The notes under the pieces are model-generated. The model was not told the origin of the DNA and made no database searches. It saw only the letters and a program-made list of their open reading frames with translations. Shown here one piece after another: positions 35,624-44,933 of a stretch of DNA of 64,000 nt. The DNA comes from Flammeovirga agarivorans (GTDB taxonomy: Bacteria; Bacteroidota; Bacteroidia; Cytophagales; Flammeovirgaceae), in assembly GCF_012641475.1 (NCBI RefSeq), contig NZ_JABAIL010000001.1:930001-994000 (forward strand), given 5' to 3'. The stretch's first letter is position 1. Each line of letters starts with the position of its first letter. Made by a program: the position numbers and the translations under genes.

Positions 35624-36940
35624 ATGAAAAAACTAATCTACACTATTGTATTGCTATTGTGTGCAGCGGTAACAGAAGTAACAGCACAAGAATTCAAGCT
35701 CTCAGCAGAAATCCGTCCAAGATCTGAACTAAGAAATGGTTTTAAGAAATTGAGAACAGATACTCAAGAACCAGCATTTTTTACAGAACAAAGATCTCGT
35801 TTAAATCTTGATTACAAATCTGATAACATTATTATGAGATTGTCATTACAAGATGTACGTTTATGGGGATCAACAAACCAAATTTACAAAACTGATCCTA
35901 ACGCTTTAACTAATATCTCTGAAGCATGGGCACAGTACAATTTCAATGAGAAAATTGGTGTAAAAGTAGGTCGTCAAATCATTTCTTATGATAACCAAAG
36001 ATTTTTAGGTGGTTTAGAATGGGCACAACAAGGTAGAAGACATGATGCTGCTTTATTTATCTATGATGATAAAGCTTCTAAATTCAAATTTCATGTAGGT
36101 CTTGCATTTAACCAAGCAGGTTTCGAACCAGGTAAACTTGTAGGTAATGATTATACAGGTGTAAATAACTACAAAGCAATGGAATACATCTGGGCGCACA
36201 AAGATTGGGAAACGGGTAAATTATCAGCTCTAGTATTCAACGATGCGTTCCAATATGGATCAACTTCAGATAGTGTTTCTCAAAGACAAACTTTAGGTTT
36301 AGTAGGTAGCAAAAGCTTTGGTGGTTTAACAGTAGCAGGTGAAGGTTACTACCAAACAGGTACTTTAGGTATGGCAGATGTTAATGCTTACATGTTAGAC
36401 TTAAACTTAACAGTTAAAACTAAAGTTACTCCAATCACATTAGGTTACCAAGTACTTTCAGGTGGTGATGCTGAGTCTGGTGAAATGAAAAACTTTGCTC
36501 CAGCATACGGAACAAACCACAAGTTCAATGGTTTTATGGATTACTTCTACGTAGGTAACGCTCACAACGATAAGAAAGGTAATAGTGCAGGTCTTCAAGA
36601 TATTTACTTAAACACTGCATTCAAAGTTGGTAAAGGTACATTCAAAGCTCAAGTACACCAGTTTATCTCAGCAGTAGATATCTACAATACTGTTGAAGGT
36701 TCTGATTCACAATTCGAAAAAGTATCATCAAACTTAGGTACTGAGATTGACTTAATCTACGCTAGATCGTTAGGTAAAGATGCTTCATTATTAGTTGGTT
36801 ACTCACAAATGTTTGCTACTTCATCAATGGAAGTATTAAAAGGTGGTAACGCTGACTTGATCAACAACTGGGCATTCGTAATGTTAACTTTCAAGCCGAC
36901 ACTATTCGTTTCAAAAGCAAAAAAAGAAGCTAATAACTAA
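35624..36940 (+). CDS. Outer-membrane porin of the alginate-export (AlgE-like) beta-barrel family
   Basis: 438-residue exported beta-barrel. The signal peptide ends VTAQ (residue 22). The start FKLSAEIRPRSELRNGF, then FTEQRSRLNLDYKSDNIIMRLSLQDVRLWG and VGRQIISYDNQRFLGGLEWAQQGRRHDAALFIY are the hallmarks of the Alginate_exp family. Despite the name, Bacteroidota members serve as general or small-molecule porins. Here it is the first gene of an operon with nrtA-nrtB-nrtC-nrtD-type genes (84 bases to the next, containing a strong hairpin), so passage of nitrate or nitrite through the outer membrane is the best inference. No alginate genes are nearby. Confidence 0.85.
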   Translation: MKKLIYTIVLLLCAAVTEVTAQEFKLSAEIRPRSELRNGFKKLRTDTQEPAFFTEQRSRLNLDYKSDNIIMRLSLQDVRLWGSTNQIYKTDPNALTNISEAWAQYNFNEKIGVKVGRQIISYDNQRFLGGLEWAQQGRRHDAALFIYDDKASKFKFHVGLAFNQAGFEPGKLVGNDYTGVNNYKAMEYIWAHKDWETGKLSALVFNDAFQYGSTSDSVSQRQTLGLVGSKSFGGLTVAGEGYYQTGTLGMADVNAYMLDLNLTVKTKVTPITLGYQVLSGGDAESGEMKNFAPAYGTNHKFNGFMDYFYVGNAHNDKKGNSAGLQDIYLNTAFKVGKGTFKAQVHQFISAVDIYNTVEGSDSQFEKVSSNLGTEIDLIYARSLGKDASLLVGYSQMFATSSMEVLKGGNADLINNWAFVMLTFKPTLFVSKAKKEANN

Positions 36941-36951
36941 ATATATAGATT

Positions 36952-36985
36952 AATGATAATGGAGATCAGCCACTCCATTATCATT
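36952..36985 (+). promoter_or_regulatory. Intercistronic hairpin between porin gene and nrtA
   Basis: Perfect 13-bp stem AATGATAATGGAG / CTCCATTATCATT with an 8-base loop and no T-tract after it (AACCAATC). It is therefore more likely an RNA-processing or stabilising element than a terminator. A similar element follows nrtA. Confidence 0.55.
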
Positions 36986-37023
36986 AACCAATCTTCTTTC
37001 AACAATCATCAAAAAATATACTC

Positions 37024-38427
37024 ATGAAAAAGTTATTATCAAGATCACTTTCTACTGTAGTAGCGAGTGTGGCATTAGCTACAGTGATGTTTAGCTGTGG
37101 ATCATCGAAAACATCGTCAGAAACACAATCAAACGTTACAGTATCAGCATCAAAGACAAAGCAGTTAGACATTGAAAAGCCACAGTTAACATTTGGCTTT
37201 ATCAAGCTAACAGATATGGCACCTTTAGCCATCGCAAAAGAATTAGGTTACTTCGAAGATGAAGGGCTTTTCGTAACTATCGAAGCTCAATCTAACTGGA
37301 AAAACGTATTAGACAGAGTTATTGATGGTCAGTTAGACGGATCACACATGTTAGCAGGTCAGCCAATTGCTGCTGGTGCTGGTTTTGGTCGTCAAGCAGA
37401 CTTAGTAACTTCTTTCTCAATGGACTTAAATGGTAATGGTATCACAGTATCTAATGATGTTTGGTCTAAAATGAAGCCAAATGTACCAAAAGATGCTGAA
37501 GGTAAGCCAGTACATCCAATTAAAGCAGACGCATTAGTGCCTGTAATTAAGGAGTACAAAAACGAAGGAAAAGCATTCAAAATGGGTATGGTATTCCCTG
37601 TATCGACGCACAACTATGAGATCAGATATTGGTTAGCTGCAGCAGGTGTACACCCAGGTTATTATACAAAAGAAAATATTCAAGGTCAGGTAGATGCTGA
37701 TGTATTACTTTCAGTAACACCTCCACCACAAATGCCAGCAACATTAGAAGCAGGTACAATCTTCGGTTACTGTGTAGGTGAGCCTTGGAACCAACAAGCG
37801 GTATTTAAAGGAATTGGTGTTCCAGTAACTACTAACTATGATATCTGGAAAAACAACCCTGAGAAAGTATTCGTAATGACGAAAGAGTTTACTGAAAAGT
37901 ACCCTAACACAGCTACTGCTGTAACTAAAGCATTAATTAGAGCAGGTAAGTGGTTAGATGAGCCAGGAAACAGAGCGAAAGCTGTAGGTATTTTATCAAT
38001 GCCAGAATATGTTGGAGCTGATTCAGTTGTAATTGCAAACTCAATGACTGGTACTTTCGAATTTGAAAAAGGAGACAAGCGTTCGATGCCTGACTTCAAC
38101 GTATTCTTCCGTCATAACGCAACTTATCCTTTCTATTCTGATGGTGTGTGGTTCTTAACTCAAATGAGACGTTGGGGACAAATTCCAACAGCTAAATCAA
38201 AAGGTTGGTACGACGAAACAATCAAGAAAATTTACAGACCAGACATCTGGGAAAAAGCTGCAAAATTATTGGTTGAAGAAGGTCACTTATCTCAATCTGA
38301 CATCCCACAAACAGATGGTTATAAAGCACCTACTAAAGATTTTATCGATGGTGTATCGTATGATGGAAAAGATCCAATCGGTTACATCAATAGCTTTAAA
38401 ATTGGTAACAAAGACGGGGCAATGTAA
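37024..38427 (+). CDS. nrtA: Nitrate/nitrite ABC transporter substrate-binding lipoprotein, NrtA/CmpA type
   Basis: 467-residue periplasmic solute-binding lipoprotein anchored to the inner membrane. The lipobox VMFSC places the lipidated Cys at residue 25. The NrtA/CmpA pattern is clear: [28 protein letters not shown] near residues 55-83, [75 protein letters not shown], and [17 protein letters not shown]. The family includes nitrate and bicarbonate binders, and the presence of two ATPases of the NrtC/NrtD kind and a PilJ-like protein favours nitrate. It is flanked on both sides by strong hairpins without T-tracts, which could raise its message level above the permease genes. Confidence 0.9.
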   Translation: MKKLLSRSLSTVVASVALATVMFSCGSSKTSSETQSNVTVSASKTKQLDIEKPQLTFGFIKLTDMAPLAIAKELGYFEDEGLFVTIEAQSNWKNVLDRVIDGQLDGSHMLAGQPIAAGAGFGRQADLVTSFSMDLNGNGITVSNDVWSKMKPNVPKDAEGKPVHPIKADALVPVIKEYKNEGKAFKMGMVFPVSTHNYEIRYWLAAAGVHPGYYTKENIQGQVDADVLLSVTPPPQMPATLEAGTIFGYCVGEPWNQQAVFKGIGVPVTTNYDIWKNNPEKVFVMTKEFTEKYPNTATAVTKALIRAGKWLDEPGNRAKAVGILSMPEYVGADSVVIANSMTGTFEFEKGDKRSMPDFNVFFRHNATYPFYSDGVWFLTQMRRWGQIPTAKSKGWYDETIKKIYRPDIWEKAAKLLVEEGHLSQSDIPQTDGYKAPTKDFIDGVSYDGKDPIGYINSFKIGNKDGAM

Positions 38428-38437
38428 TTCAATCTAT

Positions 38438-38471
38438 GAAGTATGAACGGTAGAAATATCGTTCATACTTC
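38438..38471 (+). promoter_or_regulatory. Intercistronic hairpin between nrtA and nrtB
   Basis: Perfect 12-bp stem GAAGTATGAACG / CGTTCATACTTC with a 10-base loop and no T-tract after it. Together with the hairpin at 36952 it brackets the binding-protein gene, as often seen where a solute-binding protein is made in excess of its permease. Confidence 0.55.
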
Positions 38472-38518
38472 CACTAACAAATCAATTATCATCATATCAG
38501 TACAAACTAATTAAGATC

Positions 38519-39610
38519 ATGAAAGAGAAAATTTTACATCTAACAGGCATTCAAGCTTTCTTAACCCCTTGGGTAAACATATTCAAAGGTGAAGAGACTA
38601 AAAAGAACATTAACGTACTTATAAAATCTTATTTATTTCCTTTACTATCTATTTTGCTATTTGTATTAGTATGGCATACAGGTTCAAGTTATCTGTATAA
38701 CAAAGAAGCTACTGCAAGAATCGAGAAAGCAAGAGTAGAGCAAGGAGAAGCTGCAGCTTTAGAAATTCAAAATTGTATTTATTCAGGTGATATTAGCTGT
38801 CAGCCGAACACACTTCCTTCACCAACTAAAGTTTGGGAAGCATATCTTTCACTTTTAGCAGATCATAAGATCATCTCACAAAAGAAAGATGCTTTTGAAG
38901 TGAAAGTAGCTAAAACTAACGAAAAACGTATTGCAGAAGGAAAATCACCAATTACATACACAGGTCGTCCTTCATTTGTAGACCAAATTGGTACTAGTTT
39001 AAAAACAGTGTTTGCAGGTTTCTTATTAGCAGCATTTATTGCTATTCCGATAGGTATTATCATCGGTTTATCTGCAACATTAAGAACATCTTTTAATTGG
39101 TTGATTCAAATTTTGAAACCAGTATCACCTGTAGTTTGGTTATTACTTGTATTCATGATTGTAAAGACATTAATGTCTGATTCTGATATGGATAAGTCGT
39201 TTATGATTTCATTTATCTCTGTAGGTTTATGTTCTATGTGGGCAACTTTGGTCAACACTTCTATGGGGGTTTCTACAGTAGATAAAGACTTTGTAAATGT
39301 AGCAAGAGTATTAAAATTAAGCATCGGTCAAAATATATTTAAAGTAGTTCTTCCTTCGTCATTACCAATGATTTTTACAGGATTAAGAATTACACTTTCA
39401 GTAGCATGGATGGTATTGATTGCTATTGAGTTATTAGCTCAGTCTCCAGGTTTAGGTTCATTTGTTTGGGAAGAATTCCAAAATGGTGCAAATGATTCCA
39501 ATGCAAAAATCATCGTAGCCATGTTCGTAATCGGTCTAATTGGTTTCATGTTAGATAGAATTATGATGGTAATCCAAAAGATGATGTCGTTTAACAAAGA
39601 TGTAGCTTAA
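38519..39610 (+). CDS. nrtB: Nitrate ABC transporter permease, NrtB type
   Basis: 363-residue inner-membrane permease. One membrane helix near residues 37-55 is followed by a loop of about 100 residues, longer than usual, with a Cys pair (NCIYSGDISC) and LPSPTKVWEAY, a conserved segment of this branch. The binding-protein-dependent transport domain covers about 155-355 and contains TVFAGFLLAAFIAIPIGIIIG and the coupling region with ARVLKLSIGQNIFKVVLPSSLPMIFTGLR, which matches the EAA loop that docks to the ATPase. The longer loop after the first helix may be a periplasmic contact for NrtA. It lies 12 bases upstream of the first ATPase gene. Confidence 0.9.
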   Translation: MKEKILHLTGIQAFLTPWVNIFKGEETKKNINVLIKSYLFPLLSILLFVLVWHTGSSYLYNKEATARIEKARVEQGEAAALEIQNCIYSGDISCQPNTLPSPTKVWEAYLSLLADHKIISQKKDAFEVKVAKTNEKRIAEGKSPITYTGRPSFVDQIGTSLKTVFAGFLLAAFIAIPIGIIIGLSATLRTSFNWLIQILKPVSPVVWLLLVFMIVKTLMSDSDMDKSFMISFISVGLCSMWATLVNTSMGVSTVDKDFVNVARVLKLSIGQNIFKVVLPSSLPMIFTGLRITLSVAWMVLIAIELLAQSPGLGSFVWEEFQNGANDSNAKIIVAMFVIGLIGFMLDRIMMVIQKMMSFNKDVA

Positions 39611-39622
39611 AACGTAGGAGAT

Positions 39623-40507
39623 ATGGCATATTTAGAATTAAGAAACGTAAGCAAGTCTTACGGAAGCGGAGATCAAAAAGTCGAAGTACTTAAAGATATA
39701 AATCTATCAATTGAAGAAGGTGAGTTTGTCGCTATTGTTGGATTCACTGGAAGCGGAAAAACTACTCTTATCAATTTAATCAACGGATTGGAATTCCCAG
39801 ACAAAGGTGAGGTGCTTTTGGAAGGGAAGCCCATCACCGGACCAGGGCCTGATAGAGGCGTGGTTTTCCAGAACTACTCTCTATTACCTTGGTTAACAGT
39901 TTCTCAAAATGTAAAGTTAGCGATTGATGAGGTTTACCCATCTAAAAGCAAGGAGGAGAAGCAAGAGTTGATCAAAAAGTATGTAGCGATGGTACATCTA
40001 TCGCATGCCATTGATAAAAAACCTGCTGAACTTTCAGGAGGTATGAGACAAAGGGTGTCAGTAGCAAGAGCTTTAGCCATGAACCCTAAAATGTTATTAA
40101 TGGATGAGCCTTTATCAGCATTAGATGCTTTGACTAGAGGTACACTACAAGAGGAAATCGTTAATATCTGGAGTGAAGATCGTAAAACATGTTTATTGAT
40201 TACGAACGATGTGGATGAAGGTATTGTAATGGCAGACCGTATTATTCCATTAAATCCAGGTCCACAAGCTTCATTAGGTCCAACTTTCTCAGTCAATTTA
40301 GCTCGCCCAAGAGTGGTCGCTGAGATCAATAAGATGGATGAGTATAAGCATTTAAGAAACGAAGTGCTTGAATATCTAATTGAGGTTGGTGCTTCTCGTA
40401 AATCACAAAAGACTACCTCTTATGAATTACCAGACTTAAAGCCAGTAATGCCTGGTCGAATCAAGTTTGGATTCAAGAAAGCAAAAGAAAAACTACAATA
40501 CTTCTAA
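39623..40507 (+). CDS. nrtC: Nitrate ABC transporter ATP-binding protein with Asn in the H-loop position
   Basis: 294-residue ATPase. Walker A is GFTGSGKTT near residues 45-53, the Q-loop [10 protein letters not shown], the signature [15 protein letters not shown], and Walker [13 protein letters not shown]. The segment that normally reads THDVDE here reads ITNDVDEG: the switch-loop His is replaced by Asn at residue 195 (codon AAC, clear in the DNA). The second ATPase of the operon keeps the His, so the pair looks like an asymmetric heterodimer. Cyanobacterial NrtC carries an extra NrtA-like domain, absent here, and the symbol is used by position and resemblance only. It ends with a Lys-rich tail of about 50 residues beyond the core. 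Confidence 0.88.
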   Translation: MAYLELRNVSKSYGSGDQKVEVLKDINLSIEEGEFVAIVGFTGSGKTTLINLINGLEFPDKGEVLLEGKPITGPGPDRGVVFQNYSLLPWLTVSQNVKLAIDEVYPSKSKEEKQELIKKYVAMVHLSHAIDKKPAELSGGMRQRVSVARALAMNPKMLLMDEPLSALDALTRGTLQEEIVNIWSEDRKTCLLITNDVDEGIVMADRIIPLNPGPQASLGPTFSVNLARPRVVAEINKMDEYKHLRNEVLEYLIEVGASRKSQKTTSYELPDLKPVMPGRIKFGFKKAKEKLQYF

Positions 40508-40559
40508 TATCAATTTACATCAAATACAATCATTACATTACATCTAAAAAAATACAACT

Positions 40560-41384
40560 ATGAGTTTAATTGCTAAAGATATTTTATCCCCACAAAAAGA
40601 AATAATTGAAGATACTAGACCTGATATGTTGGTGTGTAGAGATATCGCTAAGATCTACCCAACTCCAAAAGGGGATTATACAGTGTTATCAGACCTTCAA
40701 TTAACCGTTAAAAAAGGAGAATTTATTTCTGTAATTGGTCATTCAGGGTGTGGTAAGTCTACCTTGTTGACAATGATTGCCGGTTTAAATGATATCAGCA
40801 AAGGACAAGTTTTTGTAGACGGTGATGAAGTAAGAGAAGCAGGCCCAGATAGAGCTGTAGTATTCCAATCACCAAGTTTATTCCCATGGATGACAGCTTT
40901 ACAGAATGTAATGATTGGTGTAAAGCAAGTTTTTCCTCACGCATCCAAAAAGCAAAAACAAGACATTTGTAAGTACTACTTAGATAAAGTGGGCTTAGGA
41001 AATGATTTCGATAAAAGAGCATCGGAGTTGTCTCAAGGTATGCAACAAAGAGTAGGTATTGCAAGAGCATTTGCTTTAAAGCCTAAAGTATTGCTTTTAG
41101 ATGAACCTTTCGGAATGTTAGATTCTTTAACTAGAGGTGAGCTACAAGATGTACTTCTTGAAGTATGGCAAAAAGAGCAGATTACAGCGATTATGATTAC
41201 TCATGATGTGGATGAATCGATATTTTTAGCCGATAGAGTAATTATGATGACAAGTGGTCCATTTGCTAAAATCGGAGATGAATTAGCGATTCCATTTGAA
41301 CGTCCAAGAAATAGAAAAGATATCTTAGAGCATCCAGATTATTACCATTACAGAGGATATCTAATGGACTTCTTGAATCACTAA
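40560..41384 (+). CDS. nrtD: Nitrate ABC transporter ATP-binding protein, NrtD type
   Basis: 274-residue ATPase with all catalytic motifs: Walker A GHSGCGKST near residues 61-69, Q-loop VFQSPSLFPW, signature LSQGMQQRVGIARAF, Walker B VLLLDEPFGMLD, and canonical switch His in MITHDVDESIFLADRV. The signature has Gln in place of the first Gly of LSGGQ, a known variant in this branch. It lies 52 bases after the first ATPase gene and 81 bases before the PilJ/PP2C gene. It would pair with the Asn-variant ATPase to energise NrtB. Confidence 0.9.
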   Translation: MSLIAKDILSPQKEIIEDTRPDMLVCRDIAKIYPTPKGDYTVLSDLQLTVKKGEFISVIGHSGCGKSTLLTMIAGLNDISKGQVFVDGDEVREAGPDRAVVFQSPSLFPWMTALQNVMIGVKQVFPHASKKQKQDICKYYLDKVGLGNDFDKRASELSQGMQQRVGIARAFALKPKVLLLDEPFGMLDSLTRGELQDVLLEVWQKEQITAIMITHDVDESIFLADRVIMMTSGPFAKIGDELAIPFERPRNRKDILEHPDYYHYRGYLMDFLNH

Positions 41385-41465
41385 AACCACTTGTATCATG
41401 CCAGATTCTAAACTCTAAAGAGCATAAATATTACTCTGAAGTAACAAACTAAATTAACTAGCACA

Positions 41466-43130
41466 ATGAGTAACACGAATTATCTAAAAAGTCCGAAGAA
41501 AAAACTTACAGCATCTTATATAATTGCACTTTCTCTTATAGCTTTCTTAAGTATATCAAGTCAGGTGATTATTAGAACTGTATTGAGCAAACAAGAAAAA
41601 GATGCCCGTGTGATTAACATATCTGGTAGACAAAGGATGTTGAGCCAGAAGATCAGTAAAATAGCCTTACAGCTAGAAAGAGCATCTTCTAATCGTCAGT
41701 ATGCAAAGTTACAGGGAGAGTTTAAAAGTGTGATAGAGCTTTGGTCTACCTCACATTATGGTCTAAAAGAAAGATCACTAGAGTTGGATCTGGGAGGTGA
41801 AAATAGCGAGACGATCTCTAAAATGTTCGCAGAGATTACTCCAAATTTTGACCAAATGAAACAGGCAGCAGAAAATATCTTAGAAGAAAGTTCTCCTCAA
41901 TATATTGATCCCTATGTTTCAGTGATTTTACAAAATGAAGCATCATTTCTTAGACAAATGAACATTATTACTTTCCAATATGATCATGAGTCTACTAGTA
42001 GAATTAAACAAGTAGAGACGATAGAAACAATTCTTTTAGTGATTACACTTCTTTCTATCTTCTTGGAAGCCAAATTTATCTTTAGGCCAGCTGTAAAAGC
42101 GATAGATAAATACTTAAATGAAACGATCAGTAGAGGTTTAGCTTTAAGAGATGCTCATCAAAACTTATTGAATACAAATCAAGAAAAAGAGTCTGTAGAA
42201 AAGGAGCTTTATGAACAGCTAGAAAAGAATCACCAACTACAGATCAATATTAATAAGGATCTTGAATTGAAAATCAACGAACGAACAAGAGAAATTCAAG
42301 ATCAAAAAGAAGAAATTGAACAACAAGCATCGAAACTGCAGAAGCAAAATGAAGTAGTTTCGAATGTAAATAGAAAGCTGACTGACAGTATTTCATATGC
42401 AAAAAAAGTACAGCATTCTATCTTAGGTCACCGTCAGAATATCATTGATGAATTTAAAGATGGATTTATTCTTAACCGTCCAAAAGATATTATTTCAGGT
42501 GATTTTTATTGGTTCTATCAAAAGGAGGATTTAAGGATTTTGGTAGCGGCCGATTGTACAGGGCATGGAGTTTCAGCGGCATTTATGACAATTATTGGGA
42601 ATCTGTTGTTGAATGATATCGTGATCAACCAGCAAATACACTCTCCAAAAGAGATATTAAATTTCTTAGATATGGAATTGTATGCCTTGCTAAATCTGAA
42701 AAATGTAAACAAGATTTCTGATGGTATGGATTTAGGTTTAGTAGCCATCCATTCTGACCGTAGAGAAATTGAATTTGTTGGTGCGAAACGACCTTTGTAT
42801 TTCGTAGGAAAAGACAACAAGATTGATAAGATACAAGGATCTAAATCTACTATTGGATATCATGCTAAAGATGTTCGTAAGCAGTTTGAGTCAAGTATCA
42901 TAGATTATCAATCAGGAGATAGATTATACTTAACAAGTGATGGGTTCCAAGATCAGTTTGGAGGATCACAAGGAAGTAAGTTTTTACAAAAGAGATTAAT
43001 TGAAGCCTTGAATAGAACAATCAACTATCCAATGGTGAAACAAAAGAAAGTTTTAGAGGGCGTATTTGAAAAATGGAAAGGTACTGCACCTCAAACTGAT
43101 GATGTATTGATAGTGGGCGTTGAGTTATGA
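41466..43130 (+). CDS. Membrane sensor with PilJ/NarX-like input domain and SpoIIE-type PP2C phosphatase output
   Basis: 554-residue signalling protein. One membrane helix lies at about 16-36. An extracytoplasmic domain starts ARVINISGRQRMLSQKISK (residues 47-64), the type IV pili/NarX-like N-terminal motif that resembles the nitrate-binding P-box of NarX. A second helix lies near 180-200, followed by a long coiled coil (about 235-315) with SYAKKVQHSIL at its end, and a SpoIIE phosphatase domain (about 325-554). The metal-binding acidic residues are present: IISGDFYWF, AADCTGHGVSAA, TSDGFQDQFG and TDDVLIVGV. It would dephosphorylate a Ser/Thr-phosphorylated partner in response to an outside signal. 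As the last gene behind nrtABCD it is a good candidate for a nitrate/nitrite-responsive switch, which is inference. Confidence 0.86.
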   Translation: MSNTNYLKSPKKKLTASYIIALSLIAFLSISSQVIIRTVLSKQEKDARVINISGRQRMLSQKISKIALQLERASSNRQYAKLQGEFKSVIELWSTSHYGLKERSLELDLGGENSETISKMFAEITPNFDQMKQAAENILEESSPQYIDPYVSVILQNEASFLRQMNIITFQYDHESTSRIKQVETIETILLVITLLSIFLEAKFIFRPAVKAIDKYLNETISRGLALRDAHQNLLNTNQEKESVEKELYEQLEKNHQLQININKDLELKINERTREIQDQKEEIEQQASKLQKQNEVVSNVNRKLTDSISYAKKVQHSILGHRQNIIDEFKDGFILNRPKDIISGDFYWFYQKEDLRILVAADCTGHGVSAAFMTIIGNLLLNDIVINQQIHSPKEILNFLDMELYALLNLKNVNKISDGMDLGLVAIHSDRREIEFVGAKRPLYFVGKDNKIDKIQGSKSTIGYHAKDVRKQFESSIIDYQSGDRLYLTSDGFQDQFGGSQGSKFLQKRLIEALNRTINYPMVKQKKVLEGVFEKWKGTAPQTDDVLIVGVEL

Positions 43131-43178
43131 TTCTCAATGTCAGTATTACCGATGTAATGATGAAAATTGATGTAAAGC

Positions 43179-43217
43179 AAGAAGGCGCCACAACTTTGTT
43201 GAGACGCCTTCTTTTTT
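43179..43217 (+). terminator. Intrinsic terminator of the porin-nrt-phosphatase operon
   Basis: Nine-bp stem AAGAAGGCG / CGCCTTCTT with a further inner CAAC/GTTG pairing and a run of six T residues. It sits between the convergent phosphatase and sulfatase genes. The reverse strand has only a weak T-tract. Confidence 0.8.
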
Positions 43218-43233
43218 ATATTATGAATTTCTT

Positions 43234-44760
43234 CTAGTTCTGAGGTTTTGATTGTAAAGACTGTAATACTTTGTCTATACCTAATGATGAACCTTGAACA
43301 GGAGGGAACTCCTTAAATGTTGCCAAGAACTTAGCTGTATAGGCTTGAGCAGGAACAAATGTCCACATATTATCTGCAAACCAACGGATGTAAAGAGCAG
43401 ACTTGTAAGATACCTCATAAGGATCGGCTCTTAAGTTAATTAAGATAGGCCATGATGGAGTTTTTCTGTAAGCAGTATTAATAGCTCCTTCCATGATTGA
43501 GAAATGTAACTTCCAGTCATTATAACGTAAAGCATTTAGATGACCACCTGCATCGAAATAGAAAATTTCTTTACGAGGATCTTCTTTTACTTGTCCTGTC
43601 CAGAAAGGCATCATGTTATAACCGTCAAGATGAACTTTAAAGTTTTTATCACCTGCTTGGTGACCAGTTAATAACTTTTCTTTTACATCAGAAACACCTG
43701 CAGCCGCTAATAAAGTAGGCATCATGTCTTCATGCGAGTAAATGTTGTTATCAATTGTACCTGGTTTAATCACACCTGGCCAACGAATTGCACAAGGAAC
43801 TCTGAAGCCACCTTCCCATGTAGTACCTTTTTCACCAGCAAAAGGTGTAGTACCACCATCAGGCCATGTGAATTTTTCAGCTCCATTATCTGTAGAATAC
43901 ATAATGATAGTGTCATCAATAATTCCAAGCTCTTCAAGTTTGGCTAAAACGACACCAATATTTTTATCATGCTCTACCATACCGTCAGGGTAGATACCGA
44001 TACCTGTTACACCTTTTGACTCTTCTTTTAAGTGAGTCCAGACGTGCATACGAGTAGCCGATAACCAAACAAAGAAAGGTTTGTCTGCTTTATGTGCTTT
44101 TTCGATAAACTCTAATGCAGCCCCTGTAAATTCATCATCTACAGTTTCCATTCTTTTACGAGTTAATGGCCCTGTATCTTGTACTCTACCATCAGCATAT
44201 GAATGGATTACACCTCTTGGTCCAAACTTTTTGTGGAATTCTGGGTCCTTAGGGTAGTAATATGTCTCTGGCTCCTCTTCAGCATTTAAATGATAAAGGT
44301 TACCAAAGAATTCATCAAATCCATGGTTAGTAGGTAAGTGCATATCTTGGTCTCCAAGGTGATTCTTACCAAATTGTCCTGAAGTATAGCCAAGAGGTTT
44401 AAGTAATTCAGCAATTGTAGGCTGATCTTCTCGTATACCTTGTTTTGAACCTGGCATTCCGATCGTTAAAAGTCCCGTTCTGAATGGGTGTTGGCCTAAA
44501 ATAAATGCCGCTCTACCTGCTGTACAAGATTGTTGTGCATACCAATCGGTAAACATAGCACCTTCATTAGCAATACGGTCAATATTAGGTGTTTGGTAGC
44601 CCATCATTCCGTGGTTGTATTTGCTGATGTTTGCCCAACCGACGTCATCACCCCAAATTACTAGGATGTTTGGTTTTTTGTTTGAAGATTTCTTTTTCTT
44701 CTGAGCATAGTTTAATAATGGTATTGCAAAAAATGCAACGACCAAGAGTAACTTTTTCAT
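43234..44760 (-). CDS. Secreted type I sulfatase (formylglycine-dependent)
   Basis: 508-residue exported sulfatase. The signal peptide ends LNYAQ (residue 20). Active-site Cys79 lies in SCTAGRAAFILGQ, a C-x-A-x-R motif whose Cys is converted to formylglycine by a maturase encoded elsewhere. Metal ligands appear in IWGDDVGW and YSTDNGAEK, and the substrate-region Lys/His in GKNHLGD. The C-terminal subdomain has NALRYNDWKLHFS and a RADPYEVSYKS-type ending typical of arylsulfatase A-like enzymes. No SusCD, hydrolase or maturase gene is next to it. Sulfated marine glycans are the family's common substrates in Bacteroidota, but the true substrate cannot be told. Monocistronic. Confidence 0.92.
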   Translation of the reverse strand: MKKLLLVVAFFAIPLLNYAQKKKKSSNKKPNILVIWGDDVGWANISKYNHGMMGYQTPNIDRIANEGAMFTDWYAQQSCTAGRAAFILGQHPFRTGLLTIGMPGSKQGIREDQPTIAELLKPLGYTSGQFGKNHLGDQDMHLPTNHGFDEFFGNLYHLNAEEEPETYYYPKDPEFHKKFGPRGVIHSYADGRVQDTGPLTRKRMETVDDEFTGAALEFIEKAHKADKPFFVWLSATRMHVWTHLKEESKGVTGIGIYPDGMVEHDKNIGVVLAKLEELGIIDDTIIMYSTDNGAEKFTWPDGGTTPFAGEKGTTWEGGFRVPCAIRWPGVIKPGTIDNNIYSHEDMMPTLLAAAGVSDVKEKLLTGHQAGDKNFKVHLDGYNMMPFWTGQVKEDPRKEIFYFDAGGHLNALRYNDWKLHFSIMEGAINTAYRKTPSWPILINLRADPYEVSYKSALYIRWFADNMWTFVPAQAYTAKFLATFKEFPPVQGSSLGIDKVLQSLQSKPQN

Positions 44761-44901
44761 AAAGGGTTATGAATAGATTATTAAAAATTTGGATATATAT
44801 GCCGTTTTTAAATGAGGTTTTGAGTTATTATTTAATTGGATTATCCTCTTTTGAAAACAGATTGATTCGTTGTTGTTAATATAAAGTTAGAAGAAAAAAT
44901 A

Positions 44902-44933
44902 AAAAAAGGAACTAATCTGTAAAGATTAGTTCC
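44902..44933 (-). terminator. Intrinsic terminator overlapping the end of the aldo/keto reductase gene
   Basis: On the - strand a perfect 11-bp stem GGAACTAATCT / AGATTAGTTCC with a 4-base loop and seven T residues. The first arm includes the last codons and the stop codon (44926-44928), so translation to the end would compete with hairpin folding. Confidence 0.85.

Noticed and set aside
36952-36985. Hairpin read as a terminator splitting the porin from nrtA
   Set aside because: No T-tract follows the stem, so an RNA-stability or processing element is more likely.
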